37,602 nucleotides of DNA, taken from contig JAGXBK010000014.1 in the NCBI GenBank assembly GCA_018971195.1, forward strand, positions 1 through 37,602, given 5' to 3'. The translations under genes and the position numbers were made by a program. The notes beneath the pieces were generated by a model that did no database searches, had not been told where the DNA came from, and saw only the letters and a program-made list of their open reading frames with translations. Origin of the DNA: Betaproteobacteria bacterium (lineage in GTDB: Bacteria; Pseudomonadota; Gammaproteobacteria; Burkholderiales; Casimicrobiaceae). Every line of letters starts with the position of its first letter. Within the stretch, counting starts at the first letter, position 1. Shown here piece by piece: positions 9,662-19,422 of this stretch.

Positions 9662-11530
9662 TCATGACTTGGCGGGCACCGTCGCCTTGGAGGCCGGTTG
9701 CCACACCTGGCCGATCGATATGCGCTCGAGCTTGCGGCGTCCGCCGTAGATCAGCGCGACGATGCCGCGCGAGATGAACACGGCCGAGAACATCGAGGTG
9801 AGAATGCCGAGGACATGGACCACGGCGAAGCCCTTGACCGGTCCGGTGCCGAAAGCGAACAGCGCGATGCCGGCGATCATCGTCGTGACGTTCGAGTCCA
9901 GGATCGTCCCCCACGCCCGCTCGTAGCCGGCCTGGATCGCCGCATGCGGCGTCGAGCCCCAGCGCAACTCCTCGCGGATGCGCTCGTTGATCAGCACGTT
10001 GGCGTCGATCGCCATGCCGAGCGTCAGCGCGATCGCCGCCATGCCCGGCAGCGTCAGCGTCGCCTGCAGCATCGAGAGAATCGCGATCAGCAGCATCAGG
10101 TTGATGACCAGTGCGATGGTCGAGATCACGCCCATCAGCATGTAGTACGCGCAGATGAACACGGCCAGCACGACGAAGCCGTACTTGACCGAGTCGAAGC
10201 CCTTGGTGATGTTCTCCTTGCCCAGCGACGGCCCGACCGTGCGCTCCTCGATGATTTCCATCGGCGCCGCCAGGGCGCCTGCGCGCATCAGCAGCGCGAT
10301 GTCGTTCGCTTCGCGCGATGACATGCGGCCACTGATCTGCACGCGGCCGCCGCCGATCTCCTCGCGGATGACCGGTGCCGTGATGACCTCGGACTTGCCT
10401 TTCTCGATCAGCAGGATGGCCATCCGCTTGCCGACGTTGTCGCGGGTGACCTCCTTGAAGATCCGCGCGCCGGTGGGATCGAGGTCCACGTGGACCGCGG
10501 GTTCGCCGCTCTGCGGATCGAATCCGGACTGGGCATCGCTGATGCGATCGCCGGTCAGCACGACCTGCTTCTGCACCAGAATCGGCTGGCCGTTGCGGTC
10601 GGTCAGCAGGTCGCTGCCGAAGGGCACCGAGCCCCCGATCGCCGCCTCGAGCGCGCCGGGATCCTCGTTGACCATCCGGATCTCGAGCGTCGCGGTGCGG
10701 CCGAGGATGTCCTTGGCGCGCGCCGTGTCCTGGACGCCGGGGAGCTGCACGACGACCCGGTCGGTGCCGGCCTGCTGGATGATCGGCTCGGCGACGCCGA
10801 GCTCGTTGACGCGGTTGCGCAGGATGGTGATGTTCTGCTGGACCGCGCTTTCCTGGATGCGTGTTTGCGCCGGCGGCGAGAGTCCCGCGACCAGCCGCAG
10901 GTCACCGCCCGCGGCGTCCTGCTCGCGTACCTGGAGGTCGGGAAACGCCTTCTCGATCTCGAAGCGCGCCTTGCTGCGCTCCGTGCTGTCCTTGAACCGG
11001 AGCACGACGTTCGAGCCTTCGCGACCGACGCCTGAGTAGATGATCTTCTTCTCGCGCATCAGCGAGCGGATGTCGGTCGTGTAGCGGTCGGCGGCCTTGT
11101 CGAGCGCCGCCTTCATGTCGACCTGCAGCAGGAAATGCACGCCGCCCCGCAGGTCGAGGCCGAGGTACATCGGCAGCGCGCCAATCGATGCGAGCCAGTG
11201 CGGGGATGAGGACAGCAGGTTGAGCGCGACGATGTAGTTGTCGCCGAGCTTGGACTGCAGCAGGTCCTTGGCGCGGAGCTGGGTGTCGTAGTCGTTGAAG
11301 CGCACCTTGATGCCCACCGAATCGAGCTCGGCACCGCGGTATGCGATGTTCGCCGACTTCAGCGTGTCTTCGATCGTGCCGAGCAGCGCGTTGTCGATCT
11401 TGACCGCCGACTTCGACGACGATATCTGGACCGCCGGCACCTCGGGGAAGAAGTTGGGCAGCGTGTAGAGCATGCCCACGACCAGCGCGACGGCGATGAC
11501 GATGTACTTCCAGAGCGGATACCGGTTCAT
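9662..11530 (-). CDS. secD: Protein translocase subunit SecD
   Basis: A 622-aa partner of SecF with the expected architecture: one N-terminal membrane segment (residues about 9-27), a large periplasmic P1 region, and a C-terminal bundle of five segments. The family signature YLGLDLRGGVHFLLQVD is present, as are GMAIDANVLINERIREEL (with the conserved aspartate used in proton coupling) and FGTGPVKGFA. The start is ATG at 11530. It lies between yajC and secF in the standard order, so the three are very probably one transcript. Confidence 0.97.
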   Translation of the reverse strand: MNRYPLWKYIVIAVALVVGMLYTLPNFFPEVPAVQISSSKSAVKIDNALLGTIEDTLKSANIAYRGAELDSVGIKVRFNDYDTQLRAKDLLQSKLGDNYIVALNLLSSSPHWLASIGALPMYLGLDLRGGVHFLLQVDMKAALDKAADRYTTDIRSLMREKKIIYSGVGREGSNVVLRFKDSTERSKARFEIEKAFPDLQVREQDAAGGDLRLVAGLSPPAQTRIQESAVQQNITILRNRVNELGVAEPIIQQAGTDRVVVQLPGVQDTARAKDILGRTATLEIRMVNEDPGALEAAIGGSVPFGSDLLTDRNGQPILVQKQVVLTGDRISDAQSGFDPQSGEPAVHVDLDPTGARIFKEVTRDNVGKRMAILLIEKGKSEVITAPVIREEIGGGRVQISGRMSSREANDIALLMRAGALAAPMEIIEERTVGPSLGKENITKGFDSVKYGFVVLAVFICAYYMLMGVISTIALVINLMLLIAILSMLQATLTLPGMAAIALTLGMAIDANVLINERIREELRWGSTPHAAIQAGYERAWGTILDSNVTTMIAGIALFAFGTGPVKGFAVVHVLGILTSMFSAVFISRGIVALIYGGRRKLERISIGQVWQPASKATVPAKS

Positions 11531-11587
11531 GGACAGGAAGGGACTGGGAGCGGGGGAGCGGGCGGGTTGCGACAGTCTCCCATCGCC

Positions 11588-11914
11588 CTAGAGTCCCTTG
11601 AGCGTGCCCTTGGGCAGCAGCTGCGAGATTGCCGAGCGCTGCACGACGATCTGTGTGTTGGGGGCGATCTCGATCGTCGCGTACTGCTCGTCGAGCTTGA
11701 CGATGCGGCCCAGGATGCCGCCCGCGGTGGCGACCTCGTTGCCTTTCTCGAGGGCGTCGAGCATCGCCCGCGCTTCCTTCTGTTTTTTCTGCTGCGGACG
11801 GATCAGCAGGAAATAGAAGACGACGAAGATCGCGACCATCGGGAGGAAGGTCAGCAGCGTGTTTTCCTGGCTTGCGGCGCCTGCCGCCTGTGCATAAGCG
11901 GGGGTGATCAGCAC
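11588..11914 (-). CDS. yajC: Preprotein translocase accessory subunit YajC
   Basis: A 108-aa small inner-membrane protein associated with SecDF. The start is taken as GTG at 11914, giving a protein that begins VLITPAYAQAAG, the normal YajC opening, with GGAG 8 nt upstream. The longer ATG start at 12013 would add about 33 unrelated residues. The single membrane helix is FLPMVAIFVVFYFLLIRPQ, followed by QQKKQKE and the conserved beta-rich VATAGGILGRIVKLDE and TIEIAPNTQIVVQRSAI. It sits between tgt and secD in the classical order. Confidence 0.95.
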   Translation of the reverse strand: MLITPAYAQAAGAASQENTLLTFLPMVAIFVVFYFLLIRPQQKKQKEARAMLDALEKGNEVATAGGILGRIVKLDEQYATIEIAPNTQIVVQRSAISQLLPKGTLKGL

Positions 11915-12022
11915 GTCGGGGTCTCCGGTGGCAGTGACTGGGATTGTTGCGGTCGCGCGAGGCTTCGATGGGGAGCCCTGCGAGCGCGACCAGCCCCCGG
12001 GAGGGGCAGTCAATTCAACTTA

Positions 12023-13225
<1,203 letters not shown>

Positions 13226-14176
13226 CTATCCGAAGGTGATCGTTCCGTCCGGATGGGTCGTGAGCTGCAGCGCCGGTCCGAAACCGCCCTGAATGAACGC
13301 GCCGTCGAGGATGATCGCGAACGTGAATCCGGTGCGCCAGAAGTCGAACTCGTCGCGGTTGGCCCAGCCTTTTGCGATCTGGTTCGGATCGCCCGGCACG
13401 ACGGTGGTCGGGCAGCCCGCAGCACCGAAGTCGAAGGCGTTCTTCCACACCTGGTAGAAGTCCCCGCCGAACGCGGAGCCGTAGACGTTGTACGTCGCGA
13501 GCACCGGGTACTGGGCCGCGATGCCGATCTGGATGACGCAGGCCTTGCCGGTGACGCGGAACGCGATCGCGGGATCGGGCAGCCCCCGCGCGTTCGGCTG
13601 CAGCCAGTTCGCGACCACGATCGTGCCCGGCTTCGCCTGATTGCCCCCGGCATAGGGACCCGGGTTTCCCAGCAGCGCCGACAACGACGCCACCCCCTGG
13701 GTGAGGGGGCTCGGCACGATGCTCGCCGGGTTCAGCGTACGCACGGCATACGCGGTACCCACGCCATCGGTCGTGTCGGGGTCGATCAACTCGAGGTTCC
13801 CCCAACCGTGCGGAACGATGGTGCCCGCAGTCGCGTCGCTGCGATCCTGGTCGTAGAACGTCCCGAGGACGACCGCGCGCCCTGCGTTGGCGAAGGCCGC
13901 GACCTGATTGCCCACGACCGGCGAATTGGCGAACGTGCTGTCCTCGAACAGCAGGATGACGTCGTAGTTCGCGAGCAGCGTAGCCAGGGAAGGGACCGAC
14001 GACGAGACATCGATGCCGGTGAACGTGTCGCCGGGAATGGTGGCGTTGAAGTTGGCGGCCGTCTCGCTCGAGAACGCGTTCGAGAGCACGGCGACGCGCG
14101 CCGCGTGCGCACTGGCGGCGACGGCGAAGCTGAGCAGGACGGCAGCGGCGATTTGCCGCGTCGATGGTATTGCCAA
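13226..14176 (-). CDS. Unrecognised exported protein between queA and tgt
   Basis: A 316-aa protein I do not recognise. Residues 1-25 look like a Sec signal peptide (RQIAAAVLLSFAVAASAHA, cleavage after AHA). The mature part starts RVAVLSNAF. The stretch YDVILLFEDSTFANSPVVGN, then QVAAFANAGRAVVLGTFYDQ, resembles the alternating strand/helix pattern of flavodoxin- or glutamine-amidotransferase-like folds in secreted proteins. The N-terminal third may therefore be such a domain, but that is only inference. Two cysteines (213 and 255) could form a disulfide. There is no PEP-CTERM or other sorting tail. The start codon is TTG at 14176 with no clear ribosome site, so the start is uncertain. No in-frame ATG precedes the signal peptide. 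Confidence 0.75.
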   Translation of the reverse strand: MAIPSTRQIAAAVLLSFAVAASAHAARVAVLSNAFSSETAANFNATIPGDTFTGIDVSSSVPSLATLLANYDVILLFEDSTFANSPVVGNQVAAFANAGRAVVLGTFYDQDRSDATAGTIVPHGWGNLELIDPDTTDGVGTAYAVRTLNPASIVPSPLTQGVASLSALLGNPGPYAGGNQAKPGTIVVANWLQPNARGLPDPAIAFRVTGKACVIQIGIAAQYPVLATYNVYGSAFGGDFYQVWKNAFDFGAAGCPTTVVPGDPNQIAKGWANRDEFDFWRTGFTFAIILDGAFIQGGFGPALQLTTHPDGTITFG

Positions 14177-14392
14177 GGTCAGTCGTGGCGGCAGGGCGCG
14201 AACACCCCTGCCAGCGGAGGATTTCAGATGCTTTGCAGAGTAATGGATGACGCGTGTTTTGCCAATCGAAACCTCGATTCCATGCGCCGTCCTGTTGCGC
14301 GTTCGTTGCCAAGACGCGCGCGCATGGACGGATTGTCTCCAAACGGCGACATTTCGACATGCTTGCCGCCGAAAGACCGTCGTCGGAAGAGC

Positions 14393-15445
14393 TCATGTGC
14401 GGCGCGCCTGTCCACCCTCGAGCAGCATTGCGTCGCCGTAGCTCATGAAGCGGTAGCGCTGCGCGATCGCGTGGGCGTAGGCACGGCGGATCGCGTCGTA
14501 CCCGGCAAACGCGCTGACCAACATCAGCAGCGTCGATCGTGGAAGGTGGAAATTGGTGACGAGGCGATCGACCGTGCGGAACCGGTAACCCGGGGTGATG
14601 AACAGCGCGGTGTCCCCGGAACCCGCTCGCAGGCCCCCGGATTCGTCCGCTGCGGATTCCAGCGCCCGCAAAGTGGTCGTCCCGACCGCGACGACGCGGC
14701 CGCCCCGCGCGCGTGTTTGCCCGATTGCGTCGACGGTCGCTTGCGGGATCTCAAAGGTCTCCGAATGCATCCGGTGCCGGCTGAGCTGCTCGGCCTGCAC
14801 CGGCTGGAAGGTGCCGGCACCGACGTGGAGCGTGACGAAGGCCTGCGCCACGCCGCGCTTCGCGAGCGCGTCGAGCAACGGCGCGTCGAAATGCAGCCCC
14901 GCAGTCGGCGCTGCGACGGCGCCGCGCACGCGCGCATACACGGTCTGGTAGCGCTCGGCGTCGGCGGCATCCGGCGCGTGCGTGATGTAGGGCGGAAGCG
15001 GCACCGCGCCGTGCAGCTCGAGCCAGCGATGCAGCTCTCCGACGCCCTCGAATCTCAGGTTGAAGAAGCGGCCGTCGCGCGCTTCGACCGTTGCACGCGC
15101 GCCCGCCGGCAGCTCGACGCTGCCGCCGACGCGTGGCGGATGACTCGCCCGCAACTGCACGATCGCCGATTCGGTCCCGGTGATGCGCTCGACGAGCATT
15201 TCCACTTCCCCGCCCGTCGGTTTGCGCCCATGGATGCGTGCATTGATGACGCGCGTGTCGTTGAACACCGCGAGGTCACCTGCATCGAGCAGCGAGGGCA
15301 GGTCGGTGAAGGTCAGGTCGCGAAGCTTCGTTCCGTCGACGTGCAGCAGGCGGCTCGCGCTGCGCTCGCGCGCGGGCGTCTGCGCGATCAGCTCGGGCGG
15401 CAGGTCGTAGTCGAAATCGGCGAGAGTGTAGGTGTTGGGGGACAT
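14393..15445 (-). CDS. queA: tRNA preQ1(34) S-adenosylmethionine ribosyltransferase-isomerase
   Basis: A 350-aa cytoplasmic enzyme. It transfers the ribosyl part of SAM to preQ1 in tRNA to form epoxyqueuosine, directly after the Tgt reaction. Family motifs: [24 protein letters not shown] near the N-terminus, [51 protein letters not shown], and [19 protein letters not shown] near the C-terminus. ATG at 15445 gives the usual start ([16 protein letters not shown]). An open extension upstream has no family resemblance. The gene is followed by the exported-protein gene rather than directly by tgt. Confidence 0.97.
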   Translation of the reverse strand: MSPNTYTLADFDYDLPPELIAQTPARERSASRLLHVDGTKLRDLTFTDLPSLLDAGDLAVFNDTRVINARIHGRKPTGGEVEMLVERITGTESAIVQLRASHPPRVGGSVELPAGARATVEARDGRFFNLRFEGVGELHRWLELHGAVPLPPYITHAPDAADAERYQTVYARVRGAVAAPTAGLHFDAPLLDALAKRGVAQAFVTLHVGAGTFQPVQAEQLSRHRMHSETFEIPQATVDAIGQTRARGGRVVAVGTTTLRALESAADESGGLRAGSGDTALFITPGYRFRTVDRLVTNFHLPRSTLLMLVSAFAGYDAIRRAYAHAIAQRYRFMSYGDAMLLEGGQARRT

Positions 15446-15665
15446 CGGTCGCAGTCCGGCTGTGCGGGAACCGGCTGTTGCATGCAAGTCGAGGACGAGC
15501 CGTTCGTGCGCGATCCGGCGTGCGTCGCGTGGACCGCCGGCAACAACCGCGGCAGCCAGATCTCCGCGCATCGTAACGTCGCGATCGCACTGTCCCGTGG
15601 CATCGGCCTAAAATGCCAGGGTCATAGCGCGACACCGCTCTGCAGTGAAGCAGCCAACGGGCGGA

Positions 15666-15751
15666 TGGTGCCGGGGAAGGGAGTCGAACCCTCACGCTGT
15701 TGCCAGCGGCGGATTTTGAGTCCGCTGCGTCTGCCATTCCGCCACCCCGGC
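15666..15751 (-). tRNA. tRNA-Leu (anticodon CAA), CCA encoded
   Basis: Read on the minus strand, an 86-nt cloverleaf can be drawn. The acceptor stem GCCGGGG pairs with CCCCGGC, followed by discriminator A and an encoded CCA. The D arm is GCGGAATGGCAGACGC. The anticodon stem GCGGA/TCCGC encloses CTCAAAA, giving anticodon CAA. A long variable arm (CGCTG...CAGCG) marks the class II leucine type. The T arm has GGTTCGACTCC. A possible GATAAT -10 lies about 50 nt upstream, near 15813, without a good -35. Confidence 0.96.
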
Positions 15752-15818
15752 CGGCAGCGGGCGCATGCCTGGATGCCGGGCGCGGCCCGCGATGCGGACG
15801 CGCATTATCGCGGAAAAA

Positions 15819-16391
15819 TCAGACCTGCGCGAATGCCATCACCCCTAGTACCACCGCCCCCGCCGCGCCTCCGTACGAGACATACTGCAGCCACCGGCTC
15901 CGGGTCAGCAGGGTGATCGCCGCCAGCGCGATCGCGATCTGGATCAGCGTCATCGCCTGCGCCCAGCGGTGATGGACGTGCATCGACGCCTCGCTCCGTG
16001 CCTCGAGCTCGGTCGATCGCTTCTCGAGCTGCCGGGCCTGGACCATGATTTCCTGCTTCTCCTTGTCGTAGCGCGCGGCCTCGGATCGGTAGCGCTCCGC
16101 CTCGGCTCCGCTCGCCAGCACGGCGCCCAGTGCGGCCAGGCCCTGCTTGCTGCTCTTCGCCTGGTAGAAATTCCATTGATCGGACGCCTCCGTCCTGCGG
16201 ATCGCCGAATCGTTCTTGTAGAGCAGTGCATCGTTCTGCGTGGCGCCGGCCATGTAACCGAAAAAAGCGCCGATGGTCGCGAAGATCGCGGTCATCACCG
16301 CAATGCGCGCCGAAAACGGGTCGCCCGAAAGCGCAGCGTGCTCGACCTCGTGGTCGTGCGGGCCGTGCACATGGAATCCATTCTCTGACAT
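15819..16391 (-). CDS. DUF4337 family membrane protein
   Basis: A 190-aa protein. The cytoplasmic N-terminus is His-rich (HVHGPHDHEVEH). A hydrophobic segment follows (AVMTAIFATIGAFFGYMAG), then the family hallmark EASDQWNFYQAKSSKQ. A charged coiled-coil-like stretch (RYDKEKQEIMVQARQLEKRSTEL) leads to two more C-terminal membrane segments. This order matches DUF4337 proteins, for which I know no established function. It begins 30 bp downstream of folA on the same strand and is probably co-transcribed with it. The stop codon is 67 bp before the tRNA-Leu gene. Confidence 0.85.
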   Translation of the reverse strand: MSENGFHVHGPHDHEVEHAALSGDPFSARIAVMTAIFATIGAFFGYMAGATQNDALLYKNDSAIRRTEASDQWNFYQAKSSKQGLAALGAVLASGAEAERYRSEAARYDKEKQEIMVQARQLEKRSTELEARSEASMHVHHRWAQAMTLIQIAIALAAITLLTRSRWLQYVSYGGAAGAVVLGVMAFAQV

Positions 16392-16421
16392 CGCAGCTTC
16401 TCCATGTCGTTAAGGCCGTCG

Positions 16422-16922
16422 TTACGTCCGTCCGCGGCGCTGGTAGGTCACGTAGTCGTAGCCGAATCCGTCGGCTGCGTCGAGGCGATGGTGTTCGCGC
16501 GCCGCCTCCGCCCAGCGTGCTCGGTCCAGCGACGGAAACACGGCATCGCCTTCGAACACGCGGGCGATCTCGGTGATGTACGCTGTCTGGGCGATCGGCA
16601 GCGCGAGCCGGTACAGTTCGGCGCCGCCGATGCAGAACGCGGGCTCGGGAAGCTCGACGCGGGCGAGCGCATCGGTGAGCGATCCTGCGACGAATGCGCC
16701 TTCTGCTTTCAGGCCGGGTTGCCGGCTGACGACGATGTTCTGGCGCCGCGGCAGCGCTCGTCCGAGCGAGTCCCAGGTGCGTCGTCCCATGATGACCGCA
16801 TGCCCCGTGGTCAGCGCGCGGAAATGTCGCAGGTCATCGGGGAGCCGCCACGGAAGCGCACCGCCGCGCCCGATCACGCCGTTGCTCGCGACGGCGGCGA
16901 CCAGTGCGAGGGCCGGCCTCAT
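16422..16922 (-). CDS. folA: Dihydrofolate reductase
   Basis: A 166-aa cytoplasmic enzyme that reduces dihydrofolate to tetrahydrofolate with NADPH. It has LALVAAVASNGVIGRGGALPWRLPDDLRHF, with the substrate-binding acidic residue in PDDL, then GHAVIMGRRTWDSLG and RQNIVVSR (NADPH site), and CIGGAELYRLALP. The start is ATG at 16922, with GGAA 7-8 nt upstream. Another ATG 21 bp earlier has no ribosome site. It feeds the same cycle as thyA, found 5 kb away on the same strand. It is divergent from glrK, with promoter elements that appear to overlap. Confidence 0.96.
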   Translation of the reverse strand: MRPALALVAAVASNGVIGRGGALPWRLPDDLRHFRALTTGHAVIMGRRTWDSLGRALPRRQNIVVSRQPGLKAEGAFVAGSLTDALARVELPEPAFCIGGAELYRLALPIAQTAYITEIARVFEGDAVFPSLDRARWAEAAREHHRLDAADGFGYDYVTYQRRGRT

Positions 16923-17017
16923 CGAAAGTTCCGCGCAGCGCATCCATCGGAGCGCGGCGCGAATCCGGGGGCGCGCGGTGAGCGCCGGACGAGCGTTCGC
17001 GCGGAAGGCGGGAATGT

Positions 17018-17036
17018 CATAATCCGGCGGATTATA
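17018..17036. promoter_or_regulatory. Mirror-image -10 elements between folA and glrK
   Basis: ATAATCC-GGC-GGATTAT forms a 7-bp inverted repeat with a 3-nt spacer. On the minus strand it contains a perfect TATAAT (17036-17031) facing folA. On the plus strand it contains CATAAT (17018-17023) facing glrK, whose GTG start is about 35 nt further on. Neither has a strong -35. Two polymerases could not use both at once. Confidence 0.4.
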
Positions 17037-17058
17037 GCGAGAGCTGCACCCGACACGC

Positions 17059-18540
17059 GTGTACTACCCGCGCTCGTTCCTCAAGTTCATCCTCCTCGGC
17101 TTCCTGCTCGTCAGCCTGCCGCTGGTGTACGCGCTCGCCGAGCTGATCCTGTCGATCGACCGGCTCGAGTCGCAGGGCCGGCAGGAGGTCATCCAGGCGG
17201 CCCAGGCTGGACGCACGAGTCGCCTCCTCTACGAGCAGACGACGACGCTCGAGCGGATCGCGCGCCAGCACCTGATCCTCGAGGACAGCGCGCTGCTCGA
17301 CGAATACGCACGATTGCGGCAGGATTTCCGCCACACGACGCGCCAGCTCGCCGCGCTTCCGCTCGAGCCCGGCCAGCTCGTCGCGCTCGACCAGCTGGCC
17401 CAACAGGAAAGCCAGCTGCACAAGCTGCTGATCGCGCCTCAGCGCAGCCCGGAGATCGCGACCCAGATCGCCGACGGCTATGCGAAGCTCGTCGACGGCG
17501 CGCAGTCGATGCTGGCGGCCAGCAACCAGCTGACCCAGCGCGCGATCGATCGCCTGCAGGAGACGGCGACGCAGGGGCGCGAGAAGTGGATCTACGTGGG
17601 GCTCGCGACGGTCGGGATCGCCATCGCCCTCGCCATCGTGTTCGCGACCCTGATCGCGCGCCCGATCCGGCAGCTGGACCTCGCGGTGCGGCGCATGGGC
17701 CGTGCCGACTTCACCCACGCGATCGAGGTGTCCGGGCCGCAGGATCTGCGCTACCTGGGGCAGCGCCTCGAGTGGCTGCGTGCGCGGCTGGCGGAGCTCG
17801 AGCAGCAGCAGACGCGCTTCCTGCGCCACGTCTCGCACGAGCTCAAGACCCCGCTCACCGCGGTCCGCGAAGGGGCCGAGCTCCTGCGCGACGACGTCGG
17901 CGGCAAGCTGACGCCCGAGCAGCGCGACATCGTACGCATCGTCCGCGACAACACGCTGTCGCTGCAGAAGCTGATCGAGAACCTGCTCGCCTATCACCAG
18001 ACGCGTGCGATGGAGCCGGCGACGCTCGGGCCGGTCGCCCTGTCCGACGTCGTGAGCCGCGTGATCAAGGAGCAGAAGCTCGCGGCGCTCGGCCGGATGG
18101 TCAGCTTCGAGACCCACATGCTCCCGGTGCTGGTGGTGGGCGATGCGGAGAAGCTGCGCACCGTCGTCGATAACCTGGTGTCGAACGCGATCAAGTATTC
18201 GCCGCGCTCGGGAACGATACGCATCGACGTCGCGGCCACGAATGGCGACGCCGTGCTCGACGTCGTCGACGAAGGTCCCGGGGTCTCCCCCGAGGACCGG
18301 AACCGGATCTTCGACTCGTTCTATCAGGGGCCCGCGCCGGCGGACGGGCGCATCAAGGGCTCGGGGCTCGGGCTCGCGATCGCCCGGGAATACGCGATTG
18401 CCCACGGTGGCCGCATCGAGGTCACCGGGCGCGACGACGGCCGGAGCGGGGCATGGTTCAAGCTCTCGCTGCCGCTGGCTGTGCACAACGCGGCATCCGC
18501 GGCGCGCGACACGACGGCGCTGCTGGTGGAAGGCAAATGA
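17059..18540 (+). CDS. glrK: GlrK/QseE-like sensor histidine kinase
   Basis: A 493-aa inner-membrane sensor kinase. TM1 spans about residues 8-30 and TM2 about 178-199, enclosing a helical periplasmic domain of some 145 residues. A HAMP linker follows (ARPIRQLDLAVRRMG). The dimerisation domain has RHVSHELKTPLTAVREG with phospho-acceptor H260. The ATPase domain has the N box (DNLVSNAIKYSP, 371-382), G1 (DEGPGVS, 404-410) and G2 (GSGLGLA, 434-440). FLRHVSHELKTPLTA and the short helical sensor match the GlrK/QseE group. The assignment rests mainly on the next two genes, a QseG-like lipoprotein and a GlrR-like activator, in enterobacterial order. The start is GTG at 17059 with only a weak ribosome site. 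The stop overlaps the next start (ATGA). The signal sensed cannot be read from the sequence. Confidence 0.88.
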   Translation: MYYPRSFLKFILLGFLLVSLPLVYALAELILSIDRLESQGRQEVIQAAQAGRTSRLLYEQTTTLERIARQHLILEDSALLDEYARLRQDFRHTTRQLAALPLEPGQLVALDQLAQQESQLHKLLIAPQRSPEIATQIADGYAKLVDGAQSMLAASNQLTQRAIDRLQETATQGREKWIYVGLATVGIAIALAIVFATLIARPIRQLDLAVRRMGRADFTHAIEVSGPQDLRYLGQRLEWLRARLAELEQQQTRFLRHVSHELKTPLTAVREGAELLRDDVGGKLTPEQRDIVRIVRDNTLSLQKLIENLLAYHQTRAMEPATLGPVALSDVVSRVIKEQKLAALGRMVSFETHMLPVLVVGDAEKLRTVVDNLVSNAIKYSPRSGTIRIDVAATNGDAVLDVVDEGPGVSPEDRNRIFDSFYQGPAPADGRIKGSGLGLAIAREYAIAHGGRIEVTGRDDGRSGAWFKLSLPLAVHNAASAARDTTALLVEGK

Positions 18541-19352
18541 TCCTGCGGCACCTGATTGGGGGCATCTGCGTCGCAGCCATCCTCGGCGGGTGCGCGATCA
18601 AGGGCACCCCGATCCTCGAGCCGGGCCAGGTCTTCGTACCCGATGTCGGGCCGCCGGTGCCCACGTCGCCGCCGCTGGTGGAGTCCCCGCCGCTGGAGCC
18701 GGTGCCCCCGCCCGCCCCTGAGCAAGCGGCGCCGGCGTCCTCGCCAGCCGCGGCGACCCCGTCCGCCGCGTCGCCTGCGCCGGCATCCGCGTCGGCTGGG
18801 ACGCCCGCCATGCCGATTGCGGGGGTTCCAGCGCCATCGGAGGCGGGCAACGCGGAGGCTGCGTCGAGCCCAGGCTCCGCGCCGCGCGTCCAGGGCGCCG
18901 CGGCGGCGCCGACCGAGCCGACCGAGGACCAGCAGCTGCTGCGCCTGCTGGGCGATCTCCAGCGCTACGGGACGCTGCAGCCGGACGAGCTGAAGCACGA
19001 GATCGCGCAGGCGACCGCCGCGCTCGGCAGGGACCACAGCGACGTGAACCGCCTGCGCCTTGCCGTGCTGTATACGATGCTGCGAACCTCGCCGCAGGAC
19101 GATCAGCGTGCGCTGCAGCTGCTCGAGGTCGTGTCGCGCGCGCCGACCGCCGCGCCGGCCGTGCGCTACCTTGCCGCGGTGCTGCAGGCCCAGGTCATCG
19201 AGCGTCAGCGCGCGGTGAAGACCGAGCAGCAGAAAGGCGATGCCGCCATCCAGAAGCTCGAGGCGCTGCGCGCGATGGAGCAGAGCCTGTTCCGCGATCG
19301 CGTCCGCTCCGGTGGGGACGGCGGTGGCGGCGGAGGCGGCAGCGGCCGCTGA
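18537..19352 (+). CDS. qseG: QseG-like outer-membrane lipoprotein
   Basis: A 271-aa predicted lipoprotein. The signal peptide ends in a lipobox (ILGGC, acylated C19). Residues 25 to about 130 are a low-complexity Pro/Ala/Ser-rich tether. From about residue 130 there is a helical domain (EDQQLLRLLGDLQRYGTL, then LGRDHSDVNRLRLAVLYTML). A charged coiled-coil-like stretch and a Gly-rich tail (GGDGGGGGGGSG) end the protein. In E. coli QseG sits between glrK and glrR and activates the kinase from the outer membrane. Position, lipobox and C-terminal coil support the same role here, but sequence similarity by eye is modest. ATG at 18537 overlaps the glrK stop, so the two are translationally coupled. 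Confidence 0.75.
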   Translation: MILRHLIGGICVAAILGGCAIKGTPILEPGQVFVPDVGPPVPTSPPLVESPPLEPVPPPAPEQAAPASSPAAATPSAASPAPASASAGTPAMPIAGVPAPSEAGNAEAASSPGSAPRVQGAAAAPTEPTEDQQLLRLLGDLQRYGTLQPDELKHEIAQATAALGRDHSDVNRLRLAVLYTMLRTSPQDDQRALQLLEVVSRAPTAAPAVRYLAAVLQAQVIERQRAVKTEQQKGDAAIQKLEALRAMEQSLFRDRVRSGGDGGGGGGGSGR

Positions 19353-19422
19353 CGGAGCCGACTGCGCAGGCCGCGACCTGTGTGGTCGATCCGGCGTGTT
19401 CCCCGATTCTCGAAGGAAAGCG

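Noticed and set aside
7608-9749. 713-codon open frame on the plus strand
   Set aside because: Antisense to the antiporter and secF genes. The product is dominated by Arg, Asp, Glu, Gln and His with no domain, the usual shadow pattern in GC-rich DNA.
17016-17033. Possible GlrR site upstream of glrK (TGTC at 17015-17018)
   Set aside because: The base-spaced partner reads GGAT rather than GACA, so only a half-site is present. No evidence for autoregulation.
17032-18486. 484-codon minus-strand frame opposite glrK
   Set aside because: glrK has all kinase motifs. The antisense product is Arg/Leu-rich with no recognisable motif.
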